Source of the DNA: Saccharothrix luteola
GTDB lineage: Bacteria > Actinomycetota > Actinomycetes > Mycobacteriales > Pseudonocardiaceae
Direction of reading: 5' to 3'
DNA: 53,130 bases
NCBI RefSeq assembly: GCF_020859565.1
Contig: NZ_JAJHUO010000052.1
Span: forward strand, 1 to 53,130
The stretch's first letter is position 1, and each line of letters opens with the position of its first letter. Positions 24,482 to 34,930 of this stretch are shown here, one piece after another. The position numbers were made by a program, and so were the translations under genes. The notes under the pieces were generated by a model. The model was not told the origin of the DNA, made no database searches, and was given only the letters and a program-made list of their open reading frames with translations.

Positions 24482-25930
24482 ATGACGGTCCAGGACGGGT
24501 TCGGCCGTGGCAGCGGGGTGTTCCGCCGCAAGCCGATCGAGCAGATCAGTGACGAGAAGACGGCGCTGACCCGGACGTTGGGGTTGTGGCAGCTCACCGC
24601 GATCGGCATCGGCGGCATCATCGGCGCGGGCATCTTCTCGCTGGCGGGCGCCGTGGCCAACAAGACCGCCGGCCCCGCCGTGCTGATCTCGTTCCTCGTC
24701 GCGGGCATCGCCAGCGCCGCGGCGGCGTTCTCCTACGCGGAGTTCGCGGGCCTGATCCCCAGGGCGGGCTCGGCCTACACCTACGGCTACGCCGTGCTCG
24801 GCGAGATCGTCGGCTGGTTCATCGGCTGGGACCTCCTGCTGGAGTACACCGCGATCGTGGCCGTGGTGGCGATCGGCATCAGCGGCTACTTCAACGAGCT
24901 GCTGAACCTGCTCGGCCTCGACCTGCCGGTGTGGATGCTCGGCGCGCCCGGCACCGAGACCGGTGACGTCGCGGCGGGCAGCTACAAGGTCAACCTGTTC
25001 GCCGTGCTGCTCTGCCTGCTGATCGCGTTCGTGCTCAACATGGGCATGAAGAACGCGGCCCGCTTCGAGACGACCCTGGTGTACCTGAAGGTCGCCGTGG
25101 TGCTGCTGGTGATCGTCGTCGGCGCGTTCCACATCAACACCGACAACTACAACCCGTTCTTCCCGTTCGGCATCTCGGGCGCGCTCACCGGCGCGGCCAC
25201 GGTGTTCTTCGCGGTGTTCGGCTACGACGCCATGAGCACGGCCGCCGAGGAGTCCAAGGACTCCCAGAAGCACATGCCGAAGGCGATCATCTACTCGCTG
25301 GCCGTCTCGATGGTGCTGTACGTGCTGGCCTGCCTCGTGCTCACCGGCATGGTCAACTACAAGGACGTGGACGCGGAGAGCGCGTTCGCCTCGGCGTTCG
25401 CCGACATCGGCCTGCCGGCGCTGGGCATCATCATCTCCGTCGGCGCGGTGCTCGGCATCACGACGGTGCTGTTCACGTTCCTGATGGGCGCGGCGCGGGT
25501 CGGCTACTCGATGTCGCGCGACGGCCTGCTGCCGAAGTGGTTCGCCAAGACCCACCCGGTCAAGCACGTGCCCACGCGCACCACGTGGGTGCTCGGCGTC
25601 GCGTCCGCCGTCATCGCGGGCTTCCTGCCCATCGCCGAGGCCGCCGAGCTGACCAACATCGGCATCCTGCTGGCGTTCGTGGTGGTCTGCGTCGCGGTGA
25701 TCGTGCTGCGGTACAAGCAGCCGCACCTGCCGCGCACGTTCAAGACGCCGGGCATGCCGGTCGTGCCGATCATCGGCGTGGTGTTCTCGCTGTGGCTGAT
25801 CACGTTCCTCGCGCCGGAGACCTGGCTGCGCTTCGGCGTCTGGTTCCTCATCGGGCTGGTCGTGTACTTCGCCTACAGCAAGCGCAGGTCAGTCCTCAAC
25901 AACCCCGCGAACGCCGACCGCGAGGACTGA
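24482..25930 (+). CDS. APC superfamily amino acid permease
   Basis: A 482-residue cationic-type amino acid transporter with about 12 membrane spans. The first carries the substrate-binding motif GIGGIIGAGIFSLAG. The N-terminal FRRKPIEQI segment is typical of the CAT/YfnA group. The substrate is unknown. GAGGGAG precedes the ATG by 8 bases. The last 42 bases overlap the convergent DUF885 gene. Confidence 0.92.
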   Translation: MTVQDGFGRGSGVFRRKPIEQISDEKTALTRTLGLWQLTAIGIGGIIGAGIFSLAGAVANKTAGPAVLISFLVAGIASAAAAFSYAEFAGLIPRAGSAYTYGYAVLGEIVGWFIGWDLLLEYTAIVAVVAIGISGYFNELLNLLGLDLPVWMLGAPGTETGDVAAGSYKVNLFAVLLCLLIAFVLNMGMKNAARFETTLVYLKVAVVLLVIVVGAFHINTDNYNPFFPFGISGALTGAATVFFAVFGYDAMSTAAEESKDSQKHMPKAIIYSLAVSMVLYVLACLVLTGMVNYKDVDAESAFASAFADIGLPALGIIISVGAVLGITTVLFTFLMGAARVGYSMSRDGLLPKWFAKTHPVKHVPTRTTWVLGVASAVIAGFLPIAEAAELTNIGILLAFVVVCVAVIVLRYKQPHLPRTFKTPGMPVVPIIGVVFSLWLITFLAPETWLRFGVWFLIGLVVYFAYSKRRSVLNNPANADRED

Positions 25931-27544
25931 GTCGCACCAGTCGTCGACCACGTCGGCGAGCACGGCCATCGGCAGCGGCCCGCCGCCGAGCACGAGGTCG
26001 TGGAACGCCCTGATGTCGAAGCGGTCGCCCAGCCTCCGCTCCGCCTCACCGCGCAGGCGCTGGATCTCCAGCCGCCCCACCATGTAGGACAGCGCCTGCG
26101 CGGGGTTCTCGATGTACCGGTCGACCTCGGAGAAGATGTCCACGTCCGGCATGACGGCGTTGGCGCGCAGGTAGTCCACGGCCTGCTGCCGGGTCCAGCG
26201 CAACGCGTGCAGACCGGTGTCCACCACCAGGCGCGCGGCGCGCAGCGAGTCGCCCGACAGCATCCCCAGCCGCGCCACGTCGTCGCTGTAGAGGCCCATC
26301 TCGTCGGCCAGCCGCTCGGCGTAGAGCGCCCAGCCCTCCAGGTAGGCCTCGATGCCCGCGAACCGGCGCAGCAGCGGCAGGTCGTCGACCTCCTGGGCCA
26401 GCGCGATCTGGAAGTGGTGACCCGGCACGCCCTCGTGGAACGCGGTCGACTCGGCGCTGAACCGCTCGCGCAGCCCGGACTGGTGGGTGTTGACGAAGTA
26501 GGTGCCCGGCCGGGAGCCGTCCATCGCCGGGTCCACGTAGTAGGCCAGCGGCGCGTTCGGCGCCTCCGCCCCCGGCACGACCTCCACCGCGCACCGGGCT
26601 CGCGGCACCGTGCCGAACCAGGCCTCGGCGGCCTCCTCCGCTCGGGCGATGGTCCGCGCCGCCAGCGTCACCATCTCCTCGGGGCTGCTCCAGCGCAGCT
26701 CCGGGTCGGCCATCAGCCGGGCGCGCACGCCGGCGGCCGTGGTCGGGCCGAACACCCGGCCACCGATCTCCTCGTACTCCCGGTCCAGTTCCTCGATGAG
26801 GTTCAGGCCGATCCGGTGCAGTTCCTCGGGCGTGTGGCCGGTCGTGGTGTACATGCGGACCAGGTCGGTGTAGATCAGGTCGCCGTCGGGCAGCCAGCAC
26901 AGGCCGGGCCGGTCTTCGCCGCGACCGCGGTCGACGACCTCGGCGCGCAGGAAGTCGCGGTAGCGGGTGATGGCGGGGCGCACGGTCTCGTGCAGCAGTC
27001 GGGCGCACTCGGCGGCGTGCGGGCTGCCGTGCAACGGCGTGCCGAGCGGGTCCTCGTCGTCGGTCAGGTAGCGGTCTAGGCGGTGGACGGCGGCTTCCAC
27101 CAGGTGTCTGAGCGGACGTCGGGTCGACTCGCGCTGTCTTCGGGTGAGCACGTCGAGGTAGCCGGGCAGCGACGACAGCCGGGTCAGGTACGCCTGCCGC
27201 GCCCCGTCGTCGGTCGGGCGGATCAGCGGCAACGCGCCGAGCAGGACCGCGAGCGGCGCGGTGAGGCCTTCGGCGTGGGTGTGCTCGACCAGGTTCGCGT
27301 CGAGGCGGTGCACCAGGCTCCACGCCTGCTGCACGACCACCGCGCGCGTCACCGGGTCGTCGTCCACGGCGCGCGCCCGCCGCGCTACGTCCTCGGCCCG
27401 GGCGCGCAGCGCGCGTCCGCCCTCGGCGCTCGGATCCGGCAGCCGGTCGTCCCAGCCCGGGATGCCGAGCAGCGTCGCCATGACGGGATCGTCGTCCAGG
27501 ACCAGGGTCAGCATCTCGTCGGCGAGTTCGCGCGCGGTGGTCAC
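25889..27544 (-). CDS. DUF885 domain protein (putative metallo-carboxypeptidase-like)
   Basis: A 551-residue DUF885 protein with the HEGVPGHH motif near residue 367. This is the conserved HExxH-like element of the family, with further conserved stretches IEAYLEGWALYAE and GRLEIQRLR. Relatives are described as zinc peptidases; no signal peptide is visible. The start GTG (VTTARELADEML) is 17 bases after the nitronate monooxygenase stop. Its stop lies inside the last codons of the permease gene on the other strand. Confidence 0.88.
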   Translation of the reverse strand: MTTARELADEMLTLVLDDDPVMATLLGIPGWDDRLPDPSAEGGRALRARAEDVARRARAVDDDPVTRAVVVQQAWSLVHRLDANLVEHTHAEGLTAPLAVLLGALPLIRPTDDGARQAYLTRLSSLPGYLDVLTRRQRESTRRPLRHLVEAAVHRLDRYLTDDEDPLGTPLHGSPHAAECARLLHETVRPAITRYRDFLRAEVVDRGRGEDRPGLCWLPDGDLIYTDLVRMYTTTGHTPEELHRIGLNLIEELDREYEEIGGRVFGPTTAAGVRARLMADPELRWSSPEEMVTLAARTIARAEEAAEAWFGTVPRARCAVEVVPGAEAPNAPLAYYVDPAMDGSRPGTYFVNTHQSGLRERFSAESTAFHEGVPGHHFQIALAQEVDDLPLLRRFAGIEAYLEGWALYAERLADEMGLYSDDVARLGMLSGDSLRAARLVVDTGLHALRWTRQQAVDYLRANAVMPDVDIFSEVDRYIENPAQALSYMVGRLEIQRLRGEAERRLGDRFDIRAFHDLVLGGGPLPMAVLADVVDDWCDSVLAVGVRGVVED

Positions 27545-27561
27545 GTCGCCATTCTGTGGTG

Positions 27562-28599
27562 CTACGCCGGTGAAATGCGCGTGATCGCGACGGAAAGGGC
27601 TTGGCGCGCCTCGCCGACCAGCCTCGCCACCACCTCGGCCGCCGGGGCCGGTCGGACCAGCGCGTAGGTCTGCCCGGCCCACAACGACATCAGCTCCGGG
27701 TCGCCGGTCGCGCGCACCGGCCGGGTCAGGTGGTGCACCTCCGGGTAGGCGGCGGGCGCCTGCCCCTGGTTGTCCACCAGGAACCGGTTCACCAGGCCGC
27801 GCGCCGGACGTCCGCTGAACGCCCTGGTCAACGCGGTGCGGCGGGTGCCTTCGGCGAGGGCTTGGCGGTGCGCGGCGGACGTGCCCGCTTCCGGCGTCGG
27901 CAGGAACGCGGTGCCCAGCTGCGCCGCGACCGCGCCCGCGGTGATCACGGCGGCCACGTCCGCGCCGTGCACCAGGCCGCCCGCCGCGATCAGCGGCAGG
28001 TCCACCTTCGCGCGGACGAGCCGCAACGCCGCCAGCACGCCGAACAGCTCGCCGCCCCCGGGCGAGACGCCGTCGTCGGCGAACGTGCCGCGGTGCCCGC
28101 CCGCTTCGCTGCCCTGCACGCACAGCGCGTCGGCGCCGACCTGCGCCGCCTGGGCGGCTTCCTGCGGTGTGGTGACCGTGACGACGACCGTGGAGCCGGC
28201 GGCGTGCAGCCGGTGCACGTCCTCGGGGTTCGGCAAGCCGAACGTGAACGAGACCACCGGAACGCGCAACGCCATCACGAGCTCGAGCTTGGCGGCGTAG
28301 GCGTCGTCGTCCCACCGCGGTTCGCCCGGCTCGGCGGGCGACTGCGCCTTGACGCGGTCGCGGTAACCGGACAGGTCGGTGGTGGACCGGGGGCCGGGCA
28401 CGAACAGGTTCACCCCGTACGGCCGGTCGGTCAGCGCGGTGGTCGCGGTGATCTGCTCGGCGACCGCCTCGACGGACAGGTAGCCGGCGGCCAGGAACCC
28501 GAGGCCGCCCGCCCGGCCGACCTCGGCCACGAGCGCGGGTGTGGACGCCCCACCGGCCATCGGCGCGGCGATGACGGGCACTTCGAGTCGGTCCAACAT
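27562..28599 (-). CDS. Nitronate monooxygenase family flavoprotein
   Basis: A 345-residue FMN TIM-barrel protein. APMAGGASTPALVAEV opens the barrel, GSEAGGHRG and LIAAGGLVHGADV are the flavin phosphate-binding loops, and GTAFLPTPEAGTS completes the site. The family oxidises alkyl nitronates such as propionate-3-nitronate; some members are enoyl reductases. Probably first gene of a pair with the DUF885 gene. Confidence 0.88.
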   Translation of the reverse strand: MLDRLEVPVIAAPMAGGASTPALVAEVGRAGGLGFLAAGYLSVEAVAEQITATTALTDRPYGVNLFVPGPRSTTDLSGYRDRVKAQSPAEPGEPRWDDDAYAAKLELVMALRVPVVSFTFGLPNPEDVHRLHAAGSTVVVTVTTPQEAAQAAQVGADALCVQGSEAGGHRGTFADDGVSPGGGELFGVLAALRLVRAKVDLPLIAAGGLVHGADVAAVITAGAVAAQLGTAFLPTPEAGTSAAHRQALAEGTRRTALTRAFSGRPARGLVNRFLVDNQGQAPAAYPEVHHLTRPVRATGDPELMSLWAGQTYALVRPAPAAEVVARLVGEARQALSVAITRISPA

Positions 28600-28649
28600 G
28601 GCGCGACCCTAACCCGCGCCACCGCTGTGGTCACGTAGTGCCAGGTCTA

Positions 28650-28727
28650 CGGCGTTCTGCCGCAAAACGCCGCGTTCCGAGCGGTCAACTCGGGGGTTCT
28701 GGAGGTAGGACACGCGCGGTGGGGTCA
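28650..28727 (-). repeat. Intergenic repeat, copy 3 (short form) with hairpin
   Basis: On the minus strand it reads CGCGCGTGTCCTAC (28706-28719), then CCCCCGAGTTGACCGCTCGG (28674-28693). This is one module plus terminus of the family seen at 4708-4860 and 19471-19566. It begins 4 bases after the chitinase stop, in the sense direction. Beyond it a 7-bp stem CGGCGTT/AACGCCG with a 9-base loop lies at 28650-28672 and has no T-tract. Confidence 0.7.
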
Positions 28728-30206
28728 GGGCAGCGTGTCCAGGTGCGGCGCCACCGCGTTGGCGAACTGCCAGTTGTTGGAGGCGTCCCAGTTGATCGAC
28801 CACGTCATCGCACCGCGGATGCCGGGCCAGGTCTGCGCGGGCTTGAACGAACCGCAGTTCGTGCCCTTGGCCAGGCAGTCGAGCGCCCGGTTCACGTTGG
28901 CGGGCGACTGGTAGCCGCCGCCCGCGCCGGACGGCGAGGCGGGCAGGCCGAGACCGACCTGGTCGGGGCGCAGGCCGTTCTGCAGCTGGATGCAGGCCAG
29001 CGCGACCAGGAAGTCCACCGTGCCCTGGGAGTAGACCTTCTGGTCGCAGCCGAGCATCGAGCCGGAGTTGTAGTACTGCATGTTGACCACGGTGAGGATG
29101 TCCTTCACCGCCAACGCCAGCTTGAAGTACTCCGCGCCGGTGGACTGCATGTCGATGGTCTGCGGCGCCATCGCGATGACCTTGCCGCCGCCCGCGTGGA
29201 TGGCGCGCAACGCCTGCGCCATGTAGGTGGCGTTGACGCCGTTCTCCAGGTCGATGTCCACGCCGTCGAACCCGTAGTTCGCGATCAGGGTCTTGACGCT
29301 GTTGGCGAAGGTGGTCGCCGCGGTGGAGTTGCCGACGCTGATCGTGCCCTTCTCGCCGCCGACGGAGATGATCACCTTCTGCCCGCGCGCCTTCAGCGTG
29401 CGGATGTCGGCCTTGAACTGCGCGTCGGTGTAGCCGCCGAGCTTGCTCGACAACGTCGGGTCGAGGGTGAACGCGACCGCGCCCGGCGTGGTGGTGGCGT
29501 CGGCGAACGCGACGGCCACGATGTCGTACGTGGTGGGCACGTCGGCGAGCTTGAGCAGGCGCGAGCCGTTGTCGAAGTTGTGCCAGTACCCGGTGAGCGC
29601 GTGCTTGGGCAGCGACGGGTCCGGGTTGCCGGGCGTCGTGGTCGTGGTGGTGGTCGTCGTGGTCGTGGTCGTGGTGCTGGTGGTGGTGCTGGTGGTGGTG
29701 CTCGTCGGCGGGGTGCCGGGGCCGTCGAGGCTCACGTCGTCGGCGTAGAAGGTCGGCTGGCCGTACCAGCCGTGCACGTAGATGGTGACGCTGCTGCTCG
29801 CGCCGGTGGTGAAGTCGATCGAGAGCCGGCTGAAGCCCGCCGAGCCCGGCGTCCACGTGCTCTTGTCGCCGCTGCCGGTGCCGGTCACGCCCAGGTACAC
29901 GTAGCTGCCCTGGACCCACGCGGACAGCTGGTAGGCGGTGTTGGCACGCACGGAGATCGTCTGCGAGCAGCGGGCGTTGTCCTGGCCCGCAGGCGTGCCC
30001 GCCATCGCGTGCGTGCCGCTGCGCTTGGTCGTGGTCGCCGCCGTCGCCGCGGCACTGCACGTCCACCCGCCCGTGCCGCCCTCGAACCCGGGGTTGGCGA
30101 CCAGGTTGGCGGCCGACGCGCTGCCCACCACGACCAGGGTCAGGCCCGCGATGGCGAGCACACCCGCCAGCACCGCGCCCAGTGCGCGTCTCGTCCTCGA
30201 AACCAC
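28725..30206 (-). CDS. Secreted GH18 chitinase with N-terminal carbohydrate-binding domain
   Basis: A 493-residue secreted enzyme. The signal peptide ends at VGSASA (about residue 32). A carbohydrate-binding-like beta-domain (NLVANPGFEGGTGGW onward) runs to about 165, then a linker of nearly pure Thr/Ser, then the GH18 barrel. The barrel has the substrate motif ISVGGEKG and the catalytic motif FDGVDIDLE with acid Glu321. It hydrolyses chitin. GGAGG is 5 bases before the GTG. A probable DasR operator lies 63 bases upstream. Repeat copy 3 follows the stop. Confidence 0.93.
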   Translation of the reverse strand: MVSRTRRALGAVLAGVLAIAGLTLVVVGSASAANLVANPGFEGGTGGWTCSAAATAATTTKRSGTHAMAGTPAGQDNARCSQTISVRANTAYQLSAWVQGSYVYLGVTGTGSGDKSTWTPGSAGFSRLSIDFTTGASSSVTIYVHGWYGQPTFYADDVSLDGPGTPPTSTTTSTTTSTTTTTTTTTTTTTTPGNPDPSLPKHALTGYWHNFDNGSRLLKLADVPTTYDIVAVAFADATTTPGAVAFTLDPTLSSKLGGYTDAQFKADIRTLKARGQKVIISVGGEKGTISVGNSTAATTFANSVKTLIANYGFDGVDIDLENGVNATYMAQALRAIHAGGGKVIAMAPQTIDMQSTGAEYFKLALAVKDILTVVNMQYYNSGSMLGCDQKVYSQGTVDFLVALACIQLQNGLRPDQVGLGLPASPSGAGGGYQSPANVNRALDCLAKGTNCGSFKPAQTWPGIRGAMTWSINWDASNNWQFANAVAPHLDTLP

Positions 30207-30267
30207 GTCGACCTCCACGTCCTCGTCGGCGGCCAAGGCCCAGCACAGGTGAGGTGGGCCACTCGAA

Positions 30268-30296
30268 AAATGGACTAGACCACTGCGGGTTGTCAA
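30268..30296 (-). promoter_or_regulatory. Chitinase promoter with DasR-type operator (dre)
   Basis: AATGGACTAGACCACT (30269-30284, plus strand) matches the Streptomyces DasR consensus, as I recall it, at 14 of 16 positions. On the minus strand TTGACA (30291-30296) precedes it, and CATTTT-like bases follow 18 further on. The operator therefore lies between -35 and -10 of the chitinase promoter. DasR is the GlcNAc-6-phosphate-responsive repressor of chitin use. Confidence 0.7.
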
Positions 30297-30314
30297 GGTG
30301 TGAACAATGATCCG

Positions 30315-30740
30315 ATGACGTTCACCGTTGATGACGCCATCCGGATCGCGCGGGCGGCCCACGAGGGACAGGTCGACAAGTCCGGGCAGCCCTACATCGG
30401 CCACCCGCTGCGGGTGATGGGCCGGGTGTCCGGCGAGCACGCGCGCATGGCGGCCGTGCTGCACGACGTCGTCGAGGACACCGCCCTCACCGCCGACGAC
30501 CTGCTGGCGGCCGGCTGCCCGCCGGAGGTGGTGGCGACCGTCGTCACGTTGAGCCACCGTGAGGGGGAGTCGCAGGAGGACTACCTGGGAAGGGTGCTGA
30601 CCGATCCCGTCGCGGTGGAGGTGAAGCGGGCCGACATCGCCGACAACACGTCACCGCCCCGACTGGCCCTGCTGGACACCGCCACCCAGGACCGGCTGCG
30701 GGCGAAGTACTCGAAGGCCCTCGACATCCTGGGCCGGTGA
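30315..30740 (+). CDS. HD domain protein (RelA/SpoT-hydrolase-like, short)
   Basis: A 141-residue HD-domain phosphohydrolase. The ligands are in AHEGQVDKSGQPYIGHPLRV, AAVLHDVVEDT and VKRADIADNT, the order seen in the hydrolase domain of SpoT/MESH1 proteins. It has no synthetase domain. It could act on (p)ppGpp or another nucleotide, but this is not shown. An in-frame GTG at 30300 is the alternative start. Divergent from the chitinase, with the DasR-type operator between. Confidence 0.72.
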   Translation: MTFTVDDAIRIARAAHEGQVDKSGQPYIGHPLRVMGRVSGEHARMAAVLHDVVEDTALTADDLLAAGCPPEVVATVVTLSHREGESQEDYLGRVLTDPVAVEVKRADIADNTSPPRLALLDTATQDRLRAKYSKALDILGR

Positions 30741-30860
30741 CGTGGCCTTCACGCCGCCGTGACACTTGCGGCGGAGATCACGTCGAATCCGGTCGCACAA
30801 GGCTCTGACGTGCGGCATCATAGTAGGTGAACCGATACAGAAGGACGACCGAAAGGCGAT

Positions 30861-31082
30861 ATGACCACCGTTCTGGAGACCGTTCGCACGTACTTCGCCA
30901 CCCGGCGGCAGATCCGCAAGCGGGAAGCGGACCTGAACCGCGAGTTGGCCGCCTACGACACCCCGAGCGCCCGGATGGACATGGAAGCCATCCTCGCCCG
31001 GCACTCCAGCCACGAGGCGCGTGAGATCGAAGCGATCCTCCGCCGCCAGGCGCTCAGCACCACGCTGCGCAACCACGGCTGA
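30861..31082 (+). CDS. Small helical hypothetical protein
   Basis: A 73-residue protein rich in Arg, Glu and Ala, with predicted continuous helix (TRRQIRKREADLNREL and a second helix after DTPSARMDME). GAAAGG stands 5 bases before the ATG and codon usage is typical, so it is probably translated. Not recognised. The 120 bases upstream carry no other gene. A bidirectional terminator follows. Confidence 0.65.
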   Translation: MTTVLETVRTYFATRRQIRKREADLNRELAAYDTPSARMDMEAILARHSSHEAREIEAILRRQALSTTLRNHG

Positions 31083-31098
31083 GCCGCCACACCCCTTC

Positions 31099-31134
31099 GA
31101 GGGCCTTCAGGACAGGGGCGTCCTGAGGGCCCTT
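31099..31134. terminator. Bidirectional terminator-like hairpin
   Basis: The arms 31101-31113 and 31120-31132 pair over 13 bp with one G-U, enclose a 6-base loop, and extend by about 2 bp outward. It sits between the convergent small ORF and Uma2 gene. No strong T-tract follows on either strand. Confidence 0.65.
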
Positions 31135-31137
31135 CCG

Positions 31138-31713
31138 TCATTCCACGGGCCGGTTGTACAGGGTGCCGAGCAGTTGCGCAGGCACAATCCGCACCGGGAA
31201 CGGCAGCGTCGCGTCGAACGAGTCCTCCCCTTTCACCTCGGCCACCTGTCCGTAGCAACCATCGGCGTCGAGTTCGAACACGGTGAGCTTGGGGTCCTGC
31301 GGATCGATGATCCAGTAGCTGCGCACCCCCATCCGCTCGTAGGCCGCTTTCTTGGTGTTGAGGTCGTTCAGCGCGGTACTCGGCGACAGCACCTCCACCG
31401 CCAGCAGCGGTGCGACAGGCAGCAGCTTGTCGGTCAGATCCGCATCCCTGGCCACGAGAAGGTCGGGCTGCAGCTCATTCGACTCGGACGTCCGCACTGA
31501 GAAGGGTGCGGAAAACACGTGCAAGTCGTCCGGGCATCGCAGCTCCATGAACATGCCGAGCCTCAAGACGACCTTCTGGTGCCGAGCGCCGGGAGCTGGA
31601 CTCACGAGCAGCATCCCGTCGATGAGCTCATAACGCCGGCCATCATCTGGCATCCCTCCAAGGTCCTCGACCGTGTAGGGACGTCCGCCTTGGTCATGCG
31701 CCATGACCGTCAT
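31138..31713 (-). CDS. Uma2 family protein (PD-(D/E)XK fold)
   Basis: A 191-residue Uma2-family putative restriction-like endonuclease. The metal-site residues are in LQPDLLVARDAD and LLAVEVLSPST, and YWIIDPQDPKLTVFEL follows. The family is common in actinobacteria and cyanobacteria, and its biological role is not established. AAGGAGG is 5 bases before the ATG. Confidence 0.88.
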   Translation of the reverse strand: MTVMAHDQGGRPYTVEDLGGMPDDGRRYELIDGMLLVSPAPGARHQKVVLRLGMFMELRCPDDLHVFSAPFSVRTSESNELQPDLLVARDADLTDKLLPVAPLLAVEVLSPSTALNDLNTKKAAYERMGVRSYWIIDPQDPKLTVFELDADGCYGQVAEVKGEDSFDATLPFPVRIVPAQLLGTLYNRPVE

Positions 31714-31770
31714 GGTCCCCTCCTTCCGGTTGGTGCGCCAACCATGGCGGAGGGGATCCCCGAAAACAGC

Positions 31771-31817
31771 AATCCGCGCCGACCAGTCACCCGAAGATGT
31801 GGCGGTCGGCGCGGATT
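31771..31817 (-). terminator. Terminator-like long-loop hairpin after lepA
   Basis: The perfect 13-bp arms 31771-31783 and 31805-31817 enclose a 21-base loop, placed 13 bases beyond the lepA stop. A TGTTTT run follows on the minus strand. Probably ends lepA transcription. Confidence 0.65.
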
Positions 31818-31829
31818 TGGCCGGTGGTA

Positions 31830-33674
<1,845 letters not shown>

Positions 33675-33789
33675 TCAGGTTCCTCGCACAGGAAGGACGG
33701 GATCTGCCCATTTCAACTAGGCACAGCATCTCACGTCACGCCGTCGTGGCGTTCCACGCGTGCGTGACGGAGGCCATAAGCTGCCCGCC

Positions 33790-34224
33790 GTGCGTGCGAA
33801 CGGTGAAGACGCCCGCCCGTCGAGGGGCGCGGTGCGCGAGGTCCACACGGCCGCGGTGGCGGCCACCCTGGAGTACTCCCCCGACCTGGACGGACTGGCC
33901 GACCCGGGCGAGGTCGTGTGGGCCTGGGTGCCCTTCGAGGAGGACCCGACCCGCGGCAAGGACCGGCCGCTGCTGGTCGTCGGCCGCCACCGCCGGGCGC
34001 TGCTCGGCCTGATGCTGACCAGCAAGACCCCCGACCGGCACGAGCTGGACGACTGCCTCGACCTCGGCGTGGGTCGCTGGGACCGCGACGGCAGGCACTC
34101 CTACCTGCGGTTGGACCGGGTGTTCGAGCTGGACGAGGACGACATCCGCCGGGAGGGCTCGGTGCTGGAGCCGGAGCGGTTCTCGCTGGTCGTGGACGCG
34201 TTGCGGCGGATGGGCTGGCGGTGA
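33790..34224 (+). CDS. PemK/MazF-like growth-inhibitor-family protein
   Basis: About 144 residues. The PemK/MazF-like core is DPGEVVWAWVPFEED then KDRPLLVVGR, and SYLRLDRVFELDEDDIRREG follows near the end. No antitoxin gene stands beside it, and the N-terminus is longer than in typical MazF, so toxin activity is uncertain. Three in-frame GTG starts exist (33760, 33790, 33832). I chose 33790 because TAAGCT (33777-33782) lies 7 bases before it, fitting a leaderless transcript. Confidence 0.72.
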   Translation: MRANGEDARPSRGAVREVHTAAVAATLEYSPDLDGLADPGEVVWAWVPFEEDPTRGKDRPLLVVGRHRRALLGLMLTSKTPDRHELDDCLDLGVGRWDRDGRHSYLRLDRVFELDEDDIRREGSVLEPERFSLVVDALRRMGWR

Positions 34225-34333
34225 GACCCACCCCCGGGACCGCTGCCTCCGAGCAGCACTCCCGGGGTGCCCCCGGGCCGGTCTCAGGGCGGTCCCCGAT
34301 GCGGTCGCGACGCGCCGCGGCGACCCTGGAGGC

Positions 34334-34930
34334 ATGGCGAACAACCTGATGAAGGCGTTGGACGCGGCGTTCGGGCACCCGCGCGGCAAGGTGGGTGAGC
34401 TGGGCGGCCGGGTCATGGCCGTGCTGAACGCGAAGGTCGAGGAGCACGTCACCGAGGTGGCCGCGCCGACGTCGGAAGAGGTCGTTCTGGTGCTCGGCCC
34501 GGGTCCGGGGGTGGGGCTCAAGCTGGCCGGCGAACGCGCGCTCAAGGCGATCGGCGTCGACCCGTCGCAGGTCATGCTGGACGAGGCGCGCGAGCGGTGC
34601 GCGGAGCTGATCGTGGCGGGCCGCGTGGAGCTGCGCGAGGGCGCGGCGACGCGTACCGGTCAGCCCGAGGACTCGGTCGACGTGGTGATCTCGGTGAACA
34701 ACCTCCAGCTGTGGGGCAACCGGCCGGCGGCGTTCCACGAGCTGCTCCGGGTGCTGCGGCCCGGCGGCAGGCTGGTCGTCTCGGTGCACCGGCGGGTGCT
34801 GGACACCTCCGAGTACGACCTGATCCAGGAGGCCGAGGCGGCGGGGTTCACCGGGGTGCGCACGTCGTTGCACCAGTACGGCGGCGTGGTCGGGCCCGCG
34901 GTGCAGCTACTGGCGCACGTCCCGGCGTAG
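34334..34930 (+). CDS. Class I SAM-dependent methyltransferase
   Basis: A 198-residue methyltransferase. Motif I is VLVLGPGPGVGLKLA, a GPGPG variant of the usual GxGxG. The acidic residue follows in AIGVDPSQ, and a later motif is LLRVLRPGGRLVVSVH. The substrate is unknown. GGAGG is only one base before the ATG, so the next Met (34349) may be used. The last 24 bases overlap the convergent VOC gene. Confidence 0.82.
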   Translation: MANNLMKALDAAFGHPRGKVGELGGRVMAVLNAKVEEHVTEVAAPTSEEVVLVLGPGPGVGLKLAGERALKAIGVDPSQVMLDEARERCAELIVAGRVELREGAATRTGQPEDSVDVVISVNNLQLWGNRPAAFHELLRVLRPGGRLVVSVHRRVLDTSEYDLIQEAEAAGFTGVRTSLHQYGGVVGPAVQLLAHVPA

